Notes: generated by a model from the sequence alone, not told the origin. A DNA stretch of 64,000 bases from Effrenium voratum (GCA_963377175.1 CAUJNA010000460.1:99501-163500), one strand, 5' to 3'. Positions 9,736-21,629 are shown, counted from the first letter of the stretch. Numbers and translations are program-made.

Positions 9736-12700
9736 AGCTTCTCTGGAAGATCAACACGGATGCCGAGCAACCTGATGGCACGGTCCCGTTTGTTGGGAGG
9801 AAGTGCTTTAGTGAAAATGTCTGCTGACTGCATGTCTGTTTTGACATACTCTATTGAGATGCGGTCACTTTCAAGCTGCTCTGCGACGCAAGCAAGGTTC
9901 ACCTTGTGCGTGCGTTGTACACAGCGTAGCTTAGATGAGAAACCCCTCTTCGCTACCAGGATGGTCGCCTTATTATCCTCATGGATTTTAAGGTGAAACG
10001 GCCTATCCGAAATCAGCTCCCATCGGCTGAGTGCAGGTAGCGCCTCCTGGTACGCAAGAGACACTATTTCCGCCTCGGTAGTCGAGCGCGAGACCGAAGT
10101 CTGCCGTTTCGACACCCACACGAGGGGAAAGTGCGTACGCGGGCCACTCAACACCAAGAAACCACCGGATGTTATCTCTTTCACCAGCGAAATCTGCGTC
10201 CACATCGAGAGAAAGATGTACCGTCAGTCGAATCCTGTACTGTGCCAACTAGGGCGCTGTTCACCGTGATGTTGATGTAGCAGACAAGCCTACGCAACTG
10301 CTTATCGCAGTTCCTAGACCATTTCTGAAAATAGGAAGCAACGCCCTAACCACAAAGCCTTCATCAGCACGCGGCATGCGGCGAAGCCGAGCTCACCCTC
10401 CGAGGCGTCGTCTGCGGGGTCTAAAGATCCAGCGGGACAGAATGGAGTGGTGGCATCACGCAACTTTTCAGTTTTTAACTGCGCAGCCTCAAGATATAAC
10501 GCAACCGTTTGACGAGCGTAATCTCGCACGTCGAACGCCATGCCCCCTTTCAACTTGCCCATTGCGGCATTGAGATCGGGTGCAGTTGGGTCCTTCGGGG
10601 CGTCTATCGAAAGGTGATTCCTGCCTAGCACCCGATAGATGTTTCTGGGGGTTCTATGTCTACTAGTCTTGTTAATTTTTCCCAGAAGTCTTTATGAAGG
10701 TGGCTGGGGCCGGCCAACGTCAAGTCATCGACGTATGTCGAAGTTTCCGGGAAACCCTACGACTTCACGCCCTCCAAGTTCACTAATGAAACCTTTGAGG
10801 CGTGCCTCCCAGAGTCCGCCAGCGTCAGGATGCCCATAAAGAGCTTCAACGAGCAAAACCACAGGTTTCACGAAACGCTCGCGCCACCACCTCGGCCGGA
10901 GCTCAGGCGGGAGTGTGATCCAAGTTTGGTACTTGGACTTCAGCAGTGCTTGTACGTAAGCCTTTGTAGCGTCCGCTGTTGTAAGCGAGACAGTTATTAA
11001 GACCTTGTACGCTTGTGGGATTTGCTCCCAGTTCTTGGTACACAGCCGCTGCACCATGCTCGTCTTTCGCACAGTCTCCGCGACACACTATCCGACCTTT
11101 CATCTTTTGAAGACGCTTAGCGAGTTCGGCGAATTTGACGGACGCTAGCGACATCAACTGTCCGAAGTGAACTTTTACACTGGACCGTCGCGCCTCAGCA
11201 GCGGACTGAATTAGGATCCCAAACACCGGCTTTCTCAAGACCTGTGGCTTCAAGTCGAACGGCTTCAAGGGCTTCCGGGGAAGCCAGCATTTCGGCACGT
11301 GACAAGAGTCTGGTCACCATTGCGGTGATTTCAGGATCCTTCTCCTCTCTACCTTGTCCTAGGGAATGTGCGATGAGATTTTCAACATCAAGAACTTGTT
11401 CAACGATGTCGTGGCACCTTTCATCGGACTCAACAGCAACACCTATATCTTCCAAACCAGAGAGAGGGGATATGTGTTTTAGCTGCTGTTCACGTTCCCG
11501 GTGGTCGAGAGACAATGGCACCTGAACAGGCATCGCAGGCACAACGGGTCCTACTGTCGGATACAGCGCACGGGCAACAGTGAGACACATGCCTTCGGGA
11601 TAGAAAGCGGTCTTTGCAGTTTTGTTACCTGCTGCAAGCGAGTGATGGTACCGTTTTTCATGCGGACTTGAATGCTCCAAGCGCGGATGCGAGTGTGCTA
11701 TTGCTAGTCATCACTTTCCATGGCTTCTTGATGGGGCAACCGTTGCTGCCCTTTAGACCTAGGGCACAACCATGGAAGGTCACTGGGGTGAAGACCTGTG
11801 CGTATTCCCTAAAGAATGCAGCAACATCATCCCTAGCACAGCTGTTGCAATCCCTTGGCCATTCAAACGAACACTACCCCCGTGATGAAGGACAGTCTCA
11901 GCGCGACGTCTGAATTTGGAGAACAACTCTCTCGACTCTTTAACCTTTTGCTTCAATTTCTGGTGGCTTCCGAACTTGGCCTTGTTAAGGCGTTGCCATG
12001 CTGATCCCGATGTACAGGGGATAGCAGCCCACAGATTGGGCTTTTCACAACCTTCTATCTGCGACTGCAGTTGGATTTATCCTTCATCGGTGCTAAGGTC
12101 CATGAACTCTTTAGCAAGCCTAACATGCGGTACGCCTAGACCTTCAAACACGCGACCCATATTGGACTCTGGAGAGCAGGCGTATTCAAACATCACAGGC
12201 AACTTATCCATGCGTGCCTGACGTTTGCGGGCACGATGATGCCCTACCACAAATTGCTTGGGCGGCGGGGTTTCAACCTCGGCTCTGCGCGGCATGCCAA
12301 AAATTGGCAATGTGTCTGGACTGCCGTTCTTTGATGCTTCGGTGAGAGGTGTCGGCGGTGCGGACTCTAACACACGGCTGCACCTGTGGGAATAACACAA
12401 TCGGACTGAATGGGTTTTAACTTGAACACTGTGAACCCGGTCCATGAATCCCCAAGTGAGCGATTTGGTCGGCTACCAAACCAACCATCGTGGATGTTGT
12501 CTGCTCTGCCCCCCTGAAACACGGCACGAGTGGTGCGAGCTGCATTTTGACATTTTCTTTGAACACCGAAAATCTTCACCTTGCGATGTAGCGGCTGTCG
12601 CTGGCGCGGAATCGAAAAATGAGGCACCGGGTCTTGAGGGAGCTGGCTCCCCGGCTTCGGCTGCATCAAATTCATGCGCTACATCTTCTGCACTAACTGC

Positions 12701-14085
12701 GATCTTCGGATCTTTATCATGCTCGGATGCGTGAATAGCTCTGGCTACCTCCTCATCCCCTTCGGTATGAACAATGGGAATGGGTTCCTTAGACTCAATT
12801 TTGGCAGCGCTTTCTGCAGCTGCTTCAGCCCTATCTGCAGAAACAAGTTCGGAGAACCTTTTCTTACATTCAGCACTGTGAGTCTTGGAATGACCGGTGC
12901 ACGCACGACAACCTGGCGTTTCCTTGAACTTGATGATCCTCTCAACAGTTGTGCGCACGGATTTTGACTTGACAGTGGATGGAGTGGGCGGGGCCCCGAA
13001 AGGCGCCTCTCGCAGGGGCAATGGTGGGGGATCTGACCCCTCTGTCTGACCCCTCCACGCAATGCTCTGTCTGCTGCTGCTGCGATCGGAAAGCTTGGCG
13101 GTCCGTCTTCAACAAACAATTCCGGTTCTGGAACATCGTGAACGGAAATGGAACCATCTTTACGAAAGGCATCATAGTCCATGACTTTGACCACGTTACG
13201 GTACCTCAACCCCGGATCGACCCTCCAACCCAAAAAGAGCGCTGCGCCATGTTCGGATCAAAAGTGCGTTTGCCAGGAGTCTTAGTTCTGTACCAAACCA
13301 ATTGTCCGAAACAGCATCTCTCCCCTTGCAACTTTTCCTTTGTGAGAGCTTCCCATTGGGTTTTACCGGGGCTGAATGGAGCAGGCCTATCGAACGACAT
13401 GGTTTCTCTTCACGGATGTCGCGCTCCAGGGTGGTATTGTGGGGCCACCTGTTTGGCAAGCTTGTCTCTGGGACGAGACCGACTTCGTGGGCCGCTCCTT
13501 CGAGCTCTCCTGCTGCACCCATGAACTGACGGAATTGTTTAACATGCGCTTGTGTGTCTCGCCTGCTCACAGGGTAGGCAAGGCGAACGCCTGAGAAAAC
13601 ATCACGTACTACATGGTGGGATTTGATTCCTCCGAAACCTACTCCGAGATGTTCATCGCCCGTGGCAAGAATCACAGAATCGGTAGCCAACTGTTGAAAT
13701 GGTGCGGTTGGGACGTCGACTTTGTCGTCTGACCTGGCATCCTTCTCGTGCGCCGCCCTTGCAGAAGTGGTCTTTGAGATGGAACACACTTTGCAAAATG
13801 GGTTCTTAGGGAAATGGGACTGGACCTCATGCGCTCGGGAGATTTTGCTTGCTCCTTTAACGCAGTAGCATGTGTTGGGTCACCGCCCCCAAAAGCGATC
13901 AATGGAAGTTCATCCTTGGGAGGAGGGGCTTCCTCAGCCGCTAACATGTTCACAGCTTGAAGATGTGCTTGAAAGTAGATCCGCTAAAGCAGCTGCATAG
14001 TGCGCTGCGGCATGTCCACAAAATTTCCAAAAGTGTGCAAGTGACTGGGCGATGCTTGAATAACTTGCGTCAGTCATTGTGAAGT
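9735..14085 (-). pseudogene. copia pol (integrase, RT, RNase H), inverted and frameshifted
   Basis: Read on minus from 14085 to 9735, domains appear in normal copia order. The GAG-pre-integrase zinc motif reads SHFPKNPFCKVCSIS (about 13775-13820). The integrase core is 13196-13760, with DVFSGVRLAYPVS and the third catalytic Glu in TTLERDIREE. A linker reads GWRVDPGLRYRNVVKVMDY (about 13230-13170). The RT N-terminus reads LEKAGVWD near 11220 and KGRIVCRGD near 11090, with DATKAYVQALL near 10960 and ALYGHPDAGGLW near 10820. The RT catalytic YVDD box is at 10724-10735. RNase H reads STTEAEIVSLA and DNKATILVAKRG, then QSADIFTKALP (about 10085-9780). At least six frameshifts or stops make it non-functional. 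Confidence 0.85.
10724..10735 (-). other. RT catalytic YVDD box
   Basis: The minus-strand frame reads TYVDDLTLAGP, the canonical metal-binding motif of copia reverse transcriptase. Its strand fixes the orientation of pol as opposite to gag. Confidence 0.9.
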
Positions 14086-14144
14086 AAACTTGACTTCAAG
14101 TTGGCGTGGTAATGCGCCCAGGACACTCCCTCAGTGCCGTCAAT

Positions 14145-14154
14145 GAGGGGGGAG
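14145..14154 (+). other. Polypurine tract
   Basis: GAGGGGGGAG, three bases before the 3' LTR, is the expected plus-strand primer. It places the 3' end of the element on the right, in agreement with gag and against pol. Confidence 0.75.
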
Positions 14155-14157
14155 TCA

Positions 14158-14363
14158 ATTATGACGATGACATTTATGGCCCAGAGGTTATTCATACAGA
14201 TGGATAGCATGCCCGCATGCTATCGTTTGGCTCAAGACAAAAAGGTGCGCGCTGCGCGCGTTTGCCCAAGTTAAGGGAGAGGTCGCAGTCACGGCGGGGT
14301 TCGTTCCTCCTAAGGTCCCGCATTTCCTCCGTTGTTGAGAAAACTGTGTTTCCCTCTCCTTTT
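14158..14363 (+). repeat. 3' LTR of copia element
   Basis: A 206-bp copy of the 5' LTR with about 40 bp missing near its start and scattered substitutions; ends CTCTCCTTTT before the AGTTA duplication. TTTGGCTCAAG is kept at 14226-14236. Confidence 0.88.
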
Positions 14364-14900
14364 AGTTAGATAGATTAGATTAGATAGATAGATAGATGAA
14401 TCGATAGATACATAGCACGGTAAGATAGGACAACATGGGATAAGATAGGACAAGATAGGATAAGACAGGATAAGATAGGTTACGACGGGATAAGATGGAA
14501 TAAGATAGGTTCAAATAAGATAAGACAGGACAATGTGTGATAAGATAAGATAAGGTAGGCAAGATAGATAAGGTAGATAGTATAGATATGACAGGTATGA
14601 TAGTCAAGGTAGATAAGGCATATAAGATAGGAACAAGATAGTGAGATAGATACGATGTGACAGATAGGAAAAATAAGAAAGATAGGATAGATATGATAGA
14701 CATGATAGATAGGTAGGTGTCTAGGTAGAGAGAGAGATAGATAGATAGATAGATTGATATGTAGATAGATATTTAGGACAAGATAGATAGATAGATACAT
14801 AGGATAAGGTAGGACACGCTAGGATAAGTCGGGAGAATATAGGGTAAGATAGCATAAAACAGGATAAGACAGCGTAAGGCAGCATATGATAGGATCAAAA
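14364..14900. repeat. GATA/GATAAGATAG array, part 1
   Basis: Degenerate GATA and GATAAGATAGGA units on +. Reverse frames give only Tyr/Ile/Leu/Ser-rich nonsense. Confidence 0.92.
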
Positions 14901-15419
14901 AAGGCTAACATACATATACACATACATATGTATATATATATATATACATGGTCGCCCCCGCCCCCCAAGATCCACCCTCAGCTTAAACTGCAAAAACACT
15001 GGAATTTACAGTGTTTTGAGCAGTTTTCAACTGTTTGAAGCAGGGTTGATCCTGGACAAGATGTGATGCTGGCAGATGTTTTGGTTTGAGAATGCATTTT
15101 CACATGGTATTTGCAGCAATTTTGAGCCCGGAAAAGGATAGGCAAGCAGAAGTTTGCAGATGATTTGTGATTGAAGTGTGTTGAAGATGTGAAAAGATTA
15201 CATTTTTTTGGTATTGTTTTCTTTTTTAAAGTTCGGGAAGGTCAGGGTGCTCAAAGTGCTGCACTGGGACAGTACAGCACTTTGGAGACCAGGGTGCTCA
15301 AAGTGCTGTACTGTCCCTATTTTTTGTGTTTCCCAAAGCAAACAAATAGGGACAGTGCAGCGCTTTTGAGGGGCCAGGCTACACACGGTGAGATAATAGG
15401 AAAGCTGGAGAAGGTATGA
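14901..15419. other. Unique island inside the GATA array, with hairpins
   Basis: Non-GATA sequence: a (TA)n run at 14930-14946, then AT-rich unique DNA. The inverted repeat at 15300-15322 and 15344-15366 (23-bp arms, three mismatches) encloses a 21-nt loop. A smaller palindrome, AAAGTGCTG...CAGCACTTT, lies at 15255-15285 and is related in sequence. No gene. Confidence 0.7.
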
Positions 15420-16639
15420 TATTTAGAATTGGTAGGTAGATACAATAGGTCGGTAGATAGATAGGTAGATAGACAGATAGGATCAGAGAAGGTGATATGA
15501 GATAAGATATGACAAGAAAGGGTAAGACAGGATAAGATGGAATACGATGGGGCAAGATAGGACAAAACAGGACAAGAAAAGTGAAGACAGGTTAACGCAG
15601 GATAATATATTATAAGAAAAGGCAAGGTAGGCAATGTAGATAGGTAGGTAAAATCGATGTGATACAGAAGATAGACCAGATAGATAAGATATCATAAGAC
15701 AGATACGAGAGGTAGGATGGGATAGATGGGAATGATCGGAGAGATAGGATAGATAGGATAGATAGGATAGGTAGGTTGGTGGGTAGGCGGGTAGGTTGGT
15801 AGATAGATCGGTAGATAGATACATAGGAACAGATAGGATAAGGTAGGAACATATAGCAAGATACAAGATAAGGTAGGATAACATGAGATTGGCTAGCGGG
15901 TAGGAATGGATAAAAAAGATAGGGTAGTAAGGCTAATACAGGATAAGATAGACTACGATAGCACATGGTAGGATACGATAGGAAAATAAGATTAGATGGG
16001 ATAAGACAGGATGAGGGTAGGATAAGACAGGATAAGATGGAGAGATAAGTAGATATAGATAGACACATAGGATAGATAGGCTAAGACACGGTAAGATAGG
16101 CCAACGTGGGATAGATAGGATAAGATAGGATAATACACGACAAGCTAGGATATGATAGGAGATAAAATAGGCTAATATAGCATATGACAAGATAATCTAT
16201 GATAAGAAAAGATAAGGTAGGTAAGATAGATAAGGTACATAGTATAGATATGATAGATATGATGGACGAGGTAGACAAGACGTATGATATTTATCAGGTA
16301 GATCAGCTGGACAATCTAGACAAGATACAATGAGTTAAATAGGACATGCATGAATGATCTTGTAGATATGATATTTAGATCGGATAGGTAGGGTAGATAC
16401 GGTCAATAGATGGATAGATGGATAGATAGATAGACAGGTAGGTAGATAGATAGATACAGAGATGGATAGAAATAGATAGATCGAGATGGGTAGATCGAGA
16501 TAGAGATAGAGATAGATAGAGATAGAGATAGATAGAGATAAGTAGTTATATATAGAGATAGGCATAGATAAAATTGATAAATAGATAGATAGATAGATAG
16601 ATAGATCAATAGATACATGATAGATAGATAGTTGGATAG

Positions 16640-16674
<35 letters not shown>

Positions 16675-16710
16675 CACATAGATAGATAAATGGATAGACA
16701 GAATATGGGA
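15420..16710. repeat. GATA/GATAAGATAG array, part 2
   Basis: About 1.3 kb of GATA, GGTAG and GATAAGATAGGA units, purest at 16580-16700. Same family as the left flank of the retrotransposon. Confidence 0.92.
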
Positions 16711-16759
16711 TGAGTGTGCCGCCTTTTCAAGGGGTTATGTCGCGCGAAAGTTGGCATTT

Positions 16760-16870
16760 GCACGGTTTTCACCGCTTTCGTGGGTTTCTCGTGTTCACAG
16801 TTTTCGCGGTTTTCGTGTGTTTTGCAGTTTTTTGCGGTTTTCGCGTTTTCGCGTTTTCGGTTGCAAAATC
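16760..16870. repeat. GTTTTCGCG-type minisatellite
   Basis: CGGTTTTCGCGTTTTCG repeats like those at 6005-6200, directly right of the GATA array. Confidence 0.7.
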
Positions 16871-17163
16871 CGCTTAGCGCACATCACGAAAAAATCGCAC
16901 AGTCTTTTTAGGGGACCCCCCACCCACCCCTCCCCCAAAATGGTGGTTTTCCTTTTGGTTTTCCTTGATGAACCAAACGAGGGTTCCCAAGCCGAAACCA
17001 AGTTCAGCTGGCCTGTGCAAGGCCCAGCTTCATGCTGGCAGCTGTGCAGGTGGATGCCTGGAGCCGAGAGAAAGCCGGATGGCCGGGATAGATGGGTCCC
17101 AAGTGGCTGCCCTTTTGGATTTCATTGACCAAAGAATGGTCAAAAAAGACATTCCCAAATGGC

Positions 17164-17253
17164 TGAGGGTCCAACATAGGTACCCAAATGGTACCCAGGT
17201 AAATGGACACATGGACTAAAACCTGCGGTCTAGGGGTGACCAATTTTGACCCA
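17164..17253 (-). mobile_element. MITE copy 4, subfamily I, reversed
   Basis: Reverse-complement orientation: starts TGAGGGTCCAA and ends TTTTGACCCA, with CAGGTAAATGGA and AACCTGCGG inside, matching copies 1 and 6-8 when reversed. About 90 bp. Not clearly linked to the DUF4116 exons that follow. Confidence 0.65.
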
Positions 17254-17674
17254 GCGGTAAAGGGGATAGGGTTAATCACCAATTCCAAGGAATGTTTACC
17301 ATAGCTGTTGACTTAGTTCTCCATCCTCCCAGGCCGATGGCCTCTCATTTTGTAGTCTCTGCTCGAGAAAGCCATTGGACTTGTCAACTGTTTTGAGCCA
17401 TGTTGGGAACATGTCATCGTATCATACAAGACATGGTTTGTGTGTTCTCAGCTGTAATTATTGCCGCTTCTATTGTGTATTAACGGGATTGGCAAGTGAG
17501 CGTGAAGATACAACCATTTGTAAATTGGTGGCCCAGTATTCTGTATTCCGCGTAACTGCAGATGTGCCGCTTGCTAGCTGTGTGTTCTAGCTATGTCCTA
17601 GCTTGGCACATCCTTCAACAAACTTCTGTGGGCTTCAGACGATTACTTTCTCTGCTTTTTTTCTTTCTTACAGG

Positions 17675-18172
17675 AGGACGAGCTTTTGCAGAGGCAAGTG
17701 CAAGCGGGGCTCTGAGGCCCTCACCCTCTCCCTGGCCGCTGAAAATGTACGGAAGGACAGCTTCCATGAAGCCTGTCTGAGGCATCTGGTTGCTGCCAGC
17801 TCTTTTCGGCCAGGACCCACAGGTTGTTTGTGAAGCTGTGGAAAGGGAGCCGGTGCCCCAACTCCTAGCGGTCCTAGCGTAGCTCCGAAGATCCTGAGCA
17901 CTGGTTGGCAGTTTGAGGTGGGAGATGCTGGAGCACGCTGCCGAGGACACATAGTTCTAGCAGTGCTAGTTGCTGCTTGGTCCTGGCGCGATCGTTTCGT
18001 GCTTCTTCGACTGCACGAGGACCTGCGCTCGAACCATGCCTTCATGATGGAAGCTGTAGGTGTGCTGACTCGCAATCTTTGCACCGGCAGACTTGATGGT
18101 GTGCCTTTGCCAGGCATCGAGGGTTTGTCGCTGAAGTATGCCTCTGCTGACCTTTGTGACAGCCTTACTTGA
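17675..18172 (+). CDS. DUF4116-repeat protein, exons (partial)
   Basis: Acceptor TTACAG|G at 17673 opens a coding-like stretch. The frame around 17700-17815 reads SEALTLSLAAENVRKDSFHE, and 17985-18172 reads LRLHEDLRSNHAFMMEAV followed by GLSLKYASADLCDSLT. Both carry DUF4116 hallmarks (ALxLAAENVRKD; LRxNxxFMMEAV; LKYASADL). The family has no assigned function; such repeats are strung together in many dinoflagellate proteins. Coding seems better preserved here than in the 2.6-5.9 kb cluster. Gene ends were not found. Confidence 0.5.
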
Positions 18173-18239
18173 TCCAAATTGCCAGGTTGCACCTTCTCTG
18201 AATTTGGGGAGTGATTCCTAATCTGCTTGCTCATGTGAG

Positions 18240-18454
18240 GTGCAGAGCCGGACATAGTCCTGGCTGCGATCTCCAACTGTGGCCGAGCATTGGAGTTCGC
18301 GGTGAGCGACTCAGATGATTGCACTTCTTTTCAGCCGTCTCAGAAGAAGTTGGACTTTGCTTTCAGAGTGAAATACGATGCTTGCTGCTCGTTGTGAGGC
18401 GGAAGGTCTGAGAGCAGAGCCGGACATTGTGCTGATGGCAGTGCGGCAGGACAG
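18240..18454 (+). CDS. DUF4116-repeat exons (two)
   Basis: Exon 18240-18301 is flanked by an AG|G acceptor and a GT donor and reads AEPDIVLAAISNCGRALEFA, an almost exact DUF4116 helix pair. Exon 18406-18454 (AG|G acceptor, GT donor) reads LRAEPDIVLMAVRQDR. Both exons begin at a similar point in the repeat, which suggests exon duplication. Continues the gene of 17675-18172. Confidence 0.6.
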
Positions 18455-18669
18455 GTTTTTTGGCCCTTGGGGCTATGTGATCTGGCATTCTTGATTTCAG
18501 AGACACACGGGTTCGACATGTTACACAAGTGGTCAACATGTTTAAAGAAACATGACGGTAGCAGTCCCTTAATTAGTTGTTTGAAAAGCAAGCCCTGCGT
18601 GCAGTGTAGGAAGGGCAATGAACTCGAGATGCTTTCCGTGCACATGTCCGTGGCACAGCAAACCCCTTG

Positions 18670-19335
18670 TCGAGGACTTCGAAGCAATCGCTTTTGCCGA
18701 TGACGAGCTCCGGAACGACTTCACGTCTAGCGCTTATGGTTGCAGATGCCCGATGAGAGTGGCTTCAGAGGTGAGCTGAAGCCTGTAGCATACCGCCTGC
18801 AGTCAGGTTTATGCTTAGAGCTGTGCGGGTGGACGGCCGGGCTTTGACTGGGGCCGCCAGCTCAGTGCTCACGTGGTTGATTTGAGCTAGTTAGGCAGGA
18901 AGCTAACTCAGCTGGACCGAGACCCAAGAAGTCCGTGTCTACTTGTCTACTATATTCAATTCATGCTGGCGGAACTTTTGCCCCAGAGATGGAAGCCGCG
19001 CCGTTTGCAGAGCTGAGCTCATGTTCTCCAGGCTTCTGTGGAGTTGAAAGCAGATCCAGACCTGGTCTTGTCCGCGGTGCGAAACCGAGAGGGTCGACGT
19101 AGACGGGAGAAGTTGGCAAGCGCATTCGAGGTGCAGCAAAACTGGCGGTCATTGAAGTATGCCTGTCGGGCATTGCCGGGCCCTAGAACTGACTGTATTG
19201 GAGAGTCCCAAAGTTTGACGAGATTGCATTTTGCAGGCGCAGCAATATAGACTTCATGATGCAGGCAGTTCGTTCGATTCTCAGTGCAGTCAAGCGTTGC
19301 AAAGAGGTCAACGAGGCATCACATCTCTTCACACT
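18670..19335 (+). CDS. DUF4116-repeat exons (continued)
   Basis: Further pieces: about 18672-18725 (EAIAFADDELRNDFTSS), an exon from 18807 after an AG|G acceptor (FMLRAVRVDGRALTGAAS), 19035-19165 (KADPDLVLSAVRNREGRRR and NWRSLKYACRALPG) and 19245-19330 (IDFMMQAVRSILSAVKRC). All fit the DUF4116 consensus. Frames differ between pieces, as expected of short exons, and the repeat order is regular. Beyond 19335 the signature is lost. Confidence 0.5.
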
Positions 19336-21629
19336 CTTTGTTGTTGAATCCACAGTGATTTGTGCCCACCACGTACCAGGGAGGGTCAAACAGTTTGACA
19401 CTCATGGACATAGACCGTTTAGGCTGAGCAGTTGGTGCACAGCCATTTGTGGAGATTTTGCCGAGTGGTTGAAATGTTTGAGACCTAGGTGTGAGCAGCT
19501 TCGCATTGGCTATGGCTGCTCAGGACATTCTTCTATTGAAGCTGAAGAAGCATCGAAGCATGGAAATGATAGCCGGTCTACTGATGATCTACTACTGATG
19601 ATCTACATGTTCAATTCTGTTGCCAAATAAGCCTAGTTTCATGCTTTGCACATGTTCTTGGACTGTGGGGCCTTATTCGTTCCTTGCAAACATGATGTCT
19701 TCAGGAACTGTGGATGGATCCACGTCTTCTGGCAGCAGCTGCAGAGGACACCGTCGATTGAGGACCTTGACCTGCTTCAAGAAATCCATGTGAGGAGACC
19801 CAAACCAACGAGAGCGCCGCTCTTGGTTGCCGAGCTTTTTTGTGGCGAAAAGTCAAGCCTCAATCTGTTCCTCAAAGGTTTCACCATACACACCCCAGGT
19901 TCGCTCGACGCACCTGAAAGTCTGAGTGCTGCCGTGCTCTCGGCGTGCACTATCATTTGCCTCAGCTGGCGGTGTTCTTGCAAGACAAAGGTGAACGCAG
20001 ATGCTGTTTTCCCAGAAACTAGCCCTTAACCCCCAAGTTTTGGTAAGACCGGATTTCACATGATGTGTTTGAAAATTGCAGCAGCTGGGGCAATGCACCG
20101 CATTGACTTCGACCAGCTGAAGCGTGACATGCTTTCAGGATGCTGAGCTGCGGCAATTGTTGCGGCAAGCACGGCCAGGTTGGCGGGGAGCTTGAGCTGC
20201 ATTCCCGCTAGACGCCAGCCCAAACGAATGCGCCTGCAGTCGATTTTTTGTTTGCTGAGGTCCGAGGAGAGTTTGCAATCAGCAGAGCCCCACGCTCATT
20301 TCTTCATGCATTTTCCTGTGCCCGATCGCATCGAGGCAGAAGCTTTGCAGCATCGGTGCGACAAGCGTGCCGCTCTTGGCGCAGGCACTGGCACGACTGG
20401 AAAGCATTGTGCACGAGGTTGCTCTCACCCACACTGCCGGCCACACACACACACACACACGTGTTTGCGGCAGAGCAACGAGAGGCTGTGCGAGAGGCTG
20501 TGCGCTTGAGCAGGCCCTAGCTGCTGACTTGAATGGCCGCTTGCGAGCAGCTGGCCAGAAGATATTCACGGCCACCACCGTCATGGAGTGAGGCGCTGAG
20601 CACCTCCTTCGTCATTTTCGGCAAGCTTCGACATAGCGTGCTCAACATTCGGACAGCTGCACTGCTCCGGACTTTGAAATCTATGGCCCTTTTGTTGGCT
20701 TTGCTTGACGCGTATCGAGCATGTTCTGGTTCGATTTGACTCATGTCCGCTGTGCTTTGGTTTCTGAGTGCTGATAATGTCCAATCAAGGTTCAGCTTCC
20801 CGCATGGCTTTTGCACGTGCGCAGGCATTGTTCCATGCAAAAGTAGGGGGACCCTAAACTTCAGGGTATCCTACTTGATTTCCCTTTGAACCAACCTCAA
20901 AAAGGGTAGCCTCCAAAACACAGCAGCCCAAGTCCCACAGGGACTTTGCAGCATTTTGAGGCTGAAAGCTCGAACCGCCACTTTGCCAGCTGTGCCGAAG
21001 TCGGGCTCGCGCCGGGCTGAGATATACTCCTTCGACTGACCGCTCAGCGTCCCGAGTAAAACATGCCATGCTCCAAGTTGGCCAGCTCGTTAGGCAAAAG
21101 GCAGCCAAGAAAGGATCCAGGCCGTGCATTCGTCCGTACAAATTGCTGGCATTGGTTTATGATTGCAGGCCAAATGCCCGTCTGGCATTTTGAACGCCAC
21201 ATGCCCATTGTTGATCACCGTCAAGATCAGAAGGCCTGCACGATGGTGCATTTAGCATACAACGGCCGGAGTTCTTCAGGCAACTGCCTCAGGATGGCCT
21301 GCAGGCGGACCCGATGAGCTTTTGCTTGGGGCTTCCTTTCGTGGCACTGAAGTATTGCAGCTGGCGCAGGCCGCAGACAAGAAGAACATCTGCGATGAGA
21401 TGAGATCGCGGGATTTAATGTCTTACTCGGCCAAAGTCAAAGCTCCGGTGGTTCTTTTTTCAGTCAAAGATTCTGTTGCTGGAGCACTGGGTGAGTTGCT
21501 TTATTGCTTACGCTTTCTTTGACCTTGGTGCCTCGAGATATGCGCGTCCTCACACGTGAGTCTTAAAGGAAGGGCCAGCGCGACGATCCGTTTCCTTGAA
21601 ACGACGCTTTGCTTACGTTGAGATGGCTG
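19336..21629. other. No recognisable gene
   Basis: Unique DNA with short open frames lacking family motifs. A (CA)n run lies at 20440-20460. About 21048-21195 reads coding-like on + (VKHAMLQVGQLVRQKAAKK) but could not be assigned. A small hairpin-like GGGGACCCT...AGGGT element lies near 20846-20912. Confidence 0.5.

Larger units (their letters stand above)
6300..14363 (+). mobile_element. Ty1/copia-type LTR retrotransposon with inverted pol segment
   Basis: An 8064-bp element bounded by related LTRs (6300-6544 and 14158-14363) and flanked by a 5-bp duplication AGTTA (6295-6299 and 14364-14368), the size normal for copia integrases. A polypurine tract (14145-14154) abuts the 3' LTR and a primer-site candidate follows the 5' LTR, so the backbone is in + orientation. 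Gag and protease read on +, but integrase, reverse transcriptase and RNase H read on minus (about 14085 down to 9735). This order is best explained by an internal inversion. Reading frames carry many shifts, and the LTRs differ by a roughly 40-bp deletion plus substitutions, so this copy is old and inactive. Confidence 0.88.

Noticed and set aside
14380..16772. Minus-strand Tyr/Ile/Leu/Ser-rich ORFs, superficially membrane-like
   Set aside because: They translate the GATA array; length and composition follow from the lack of stops in TATC repeats.
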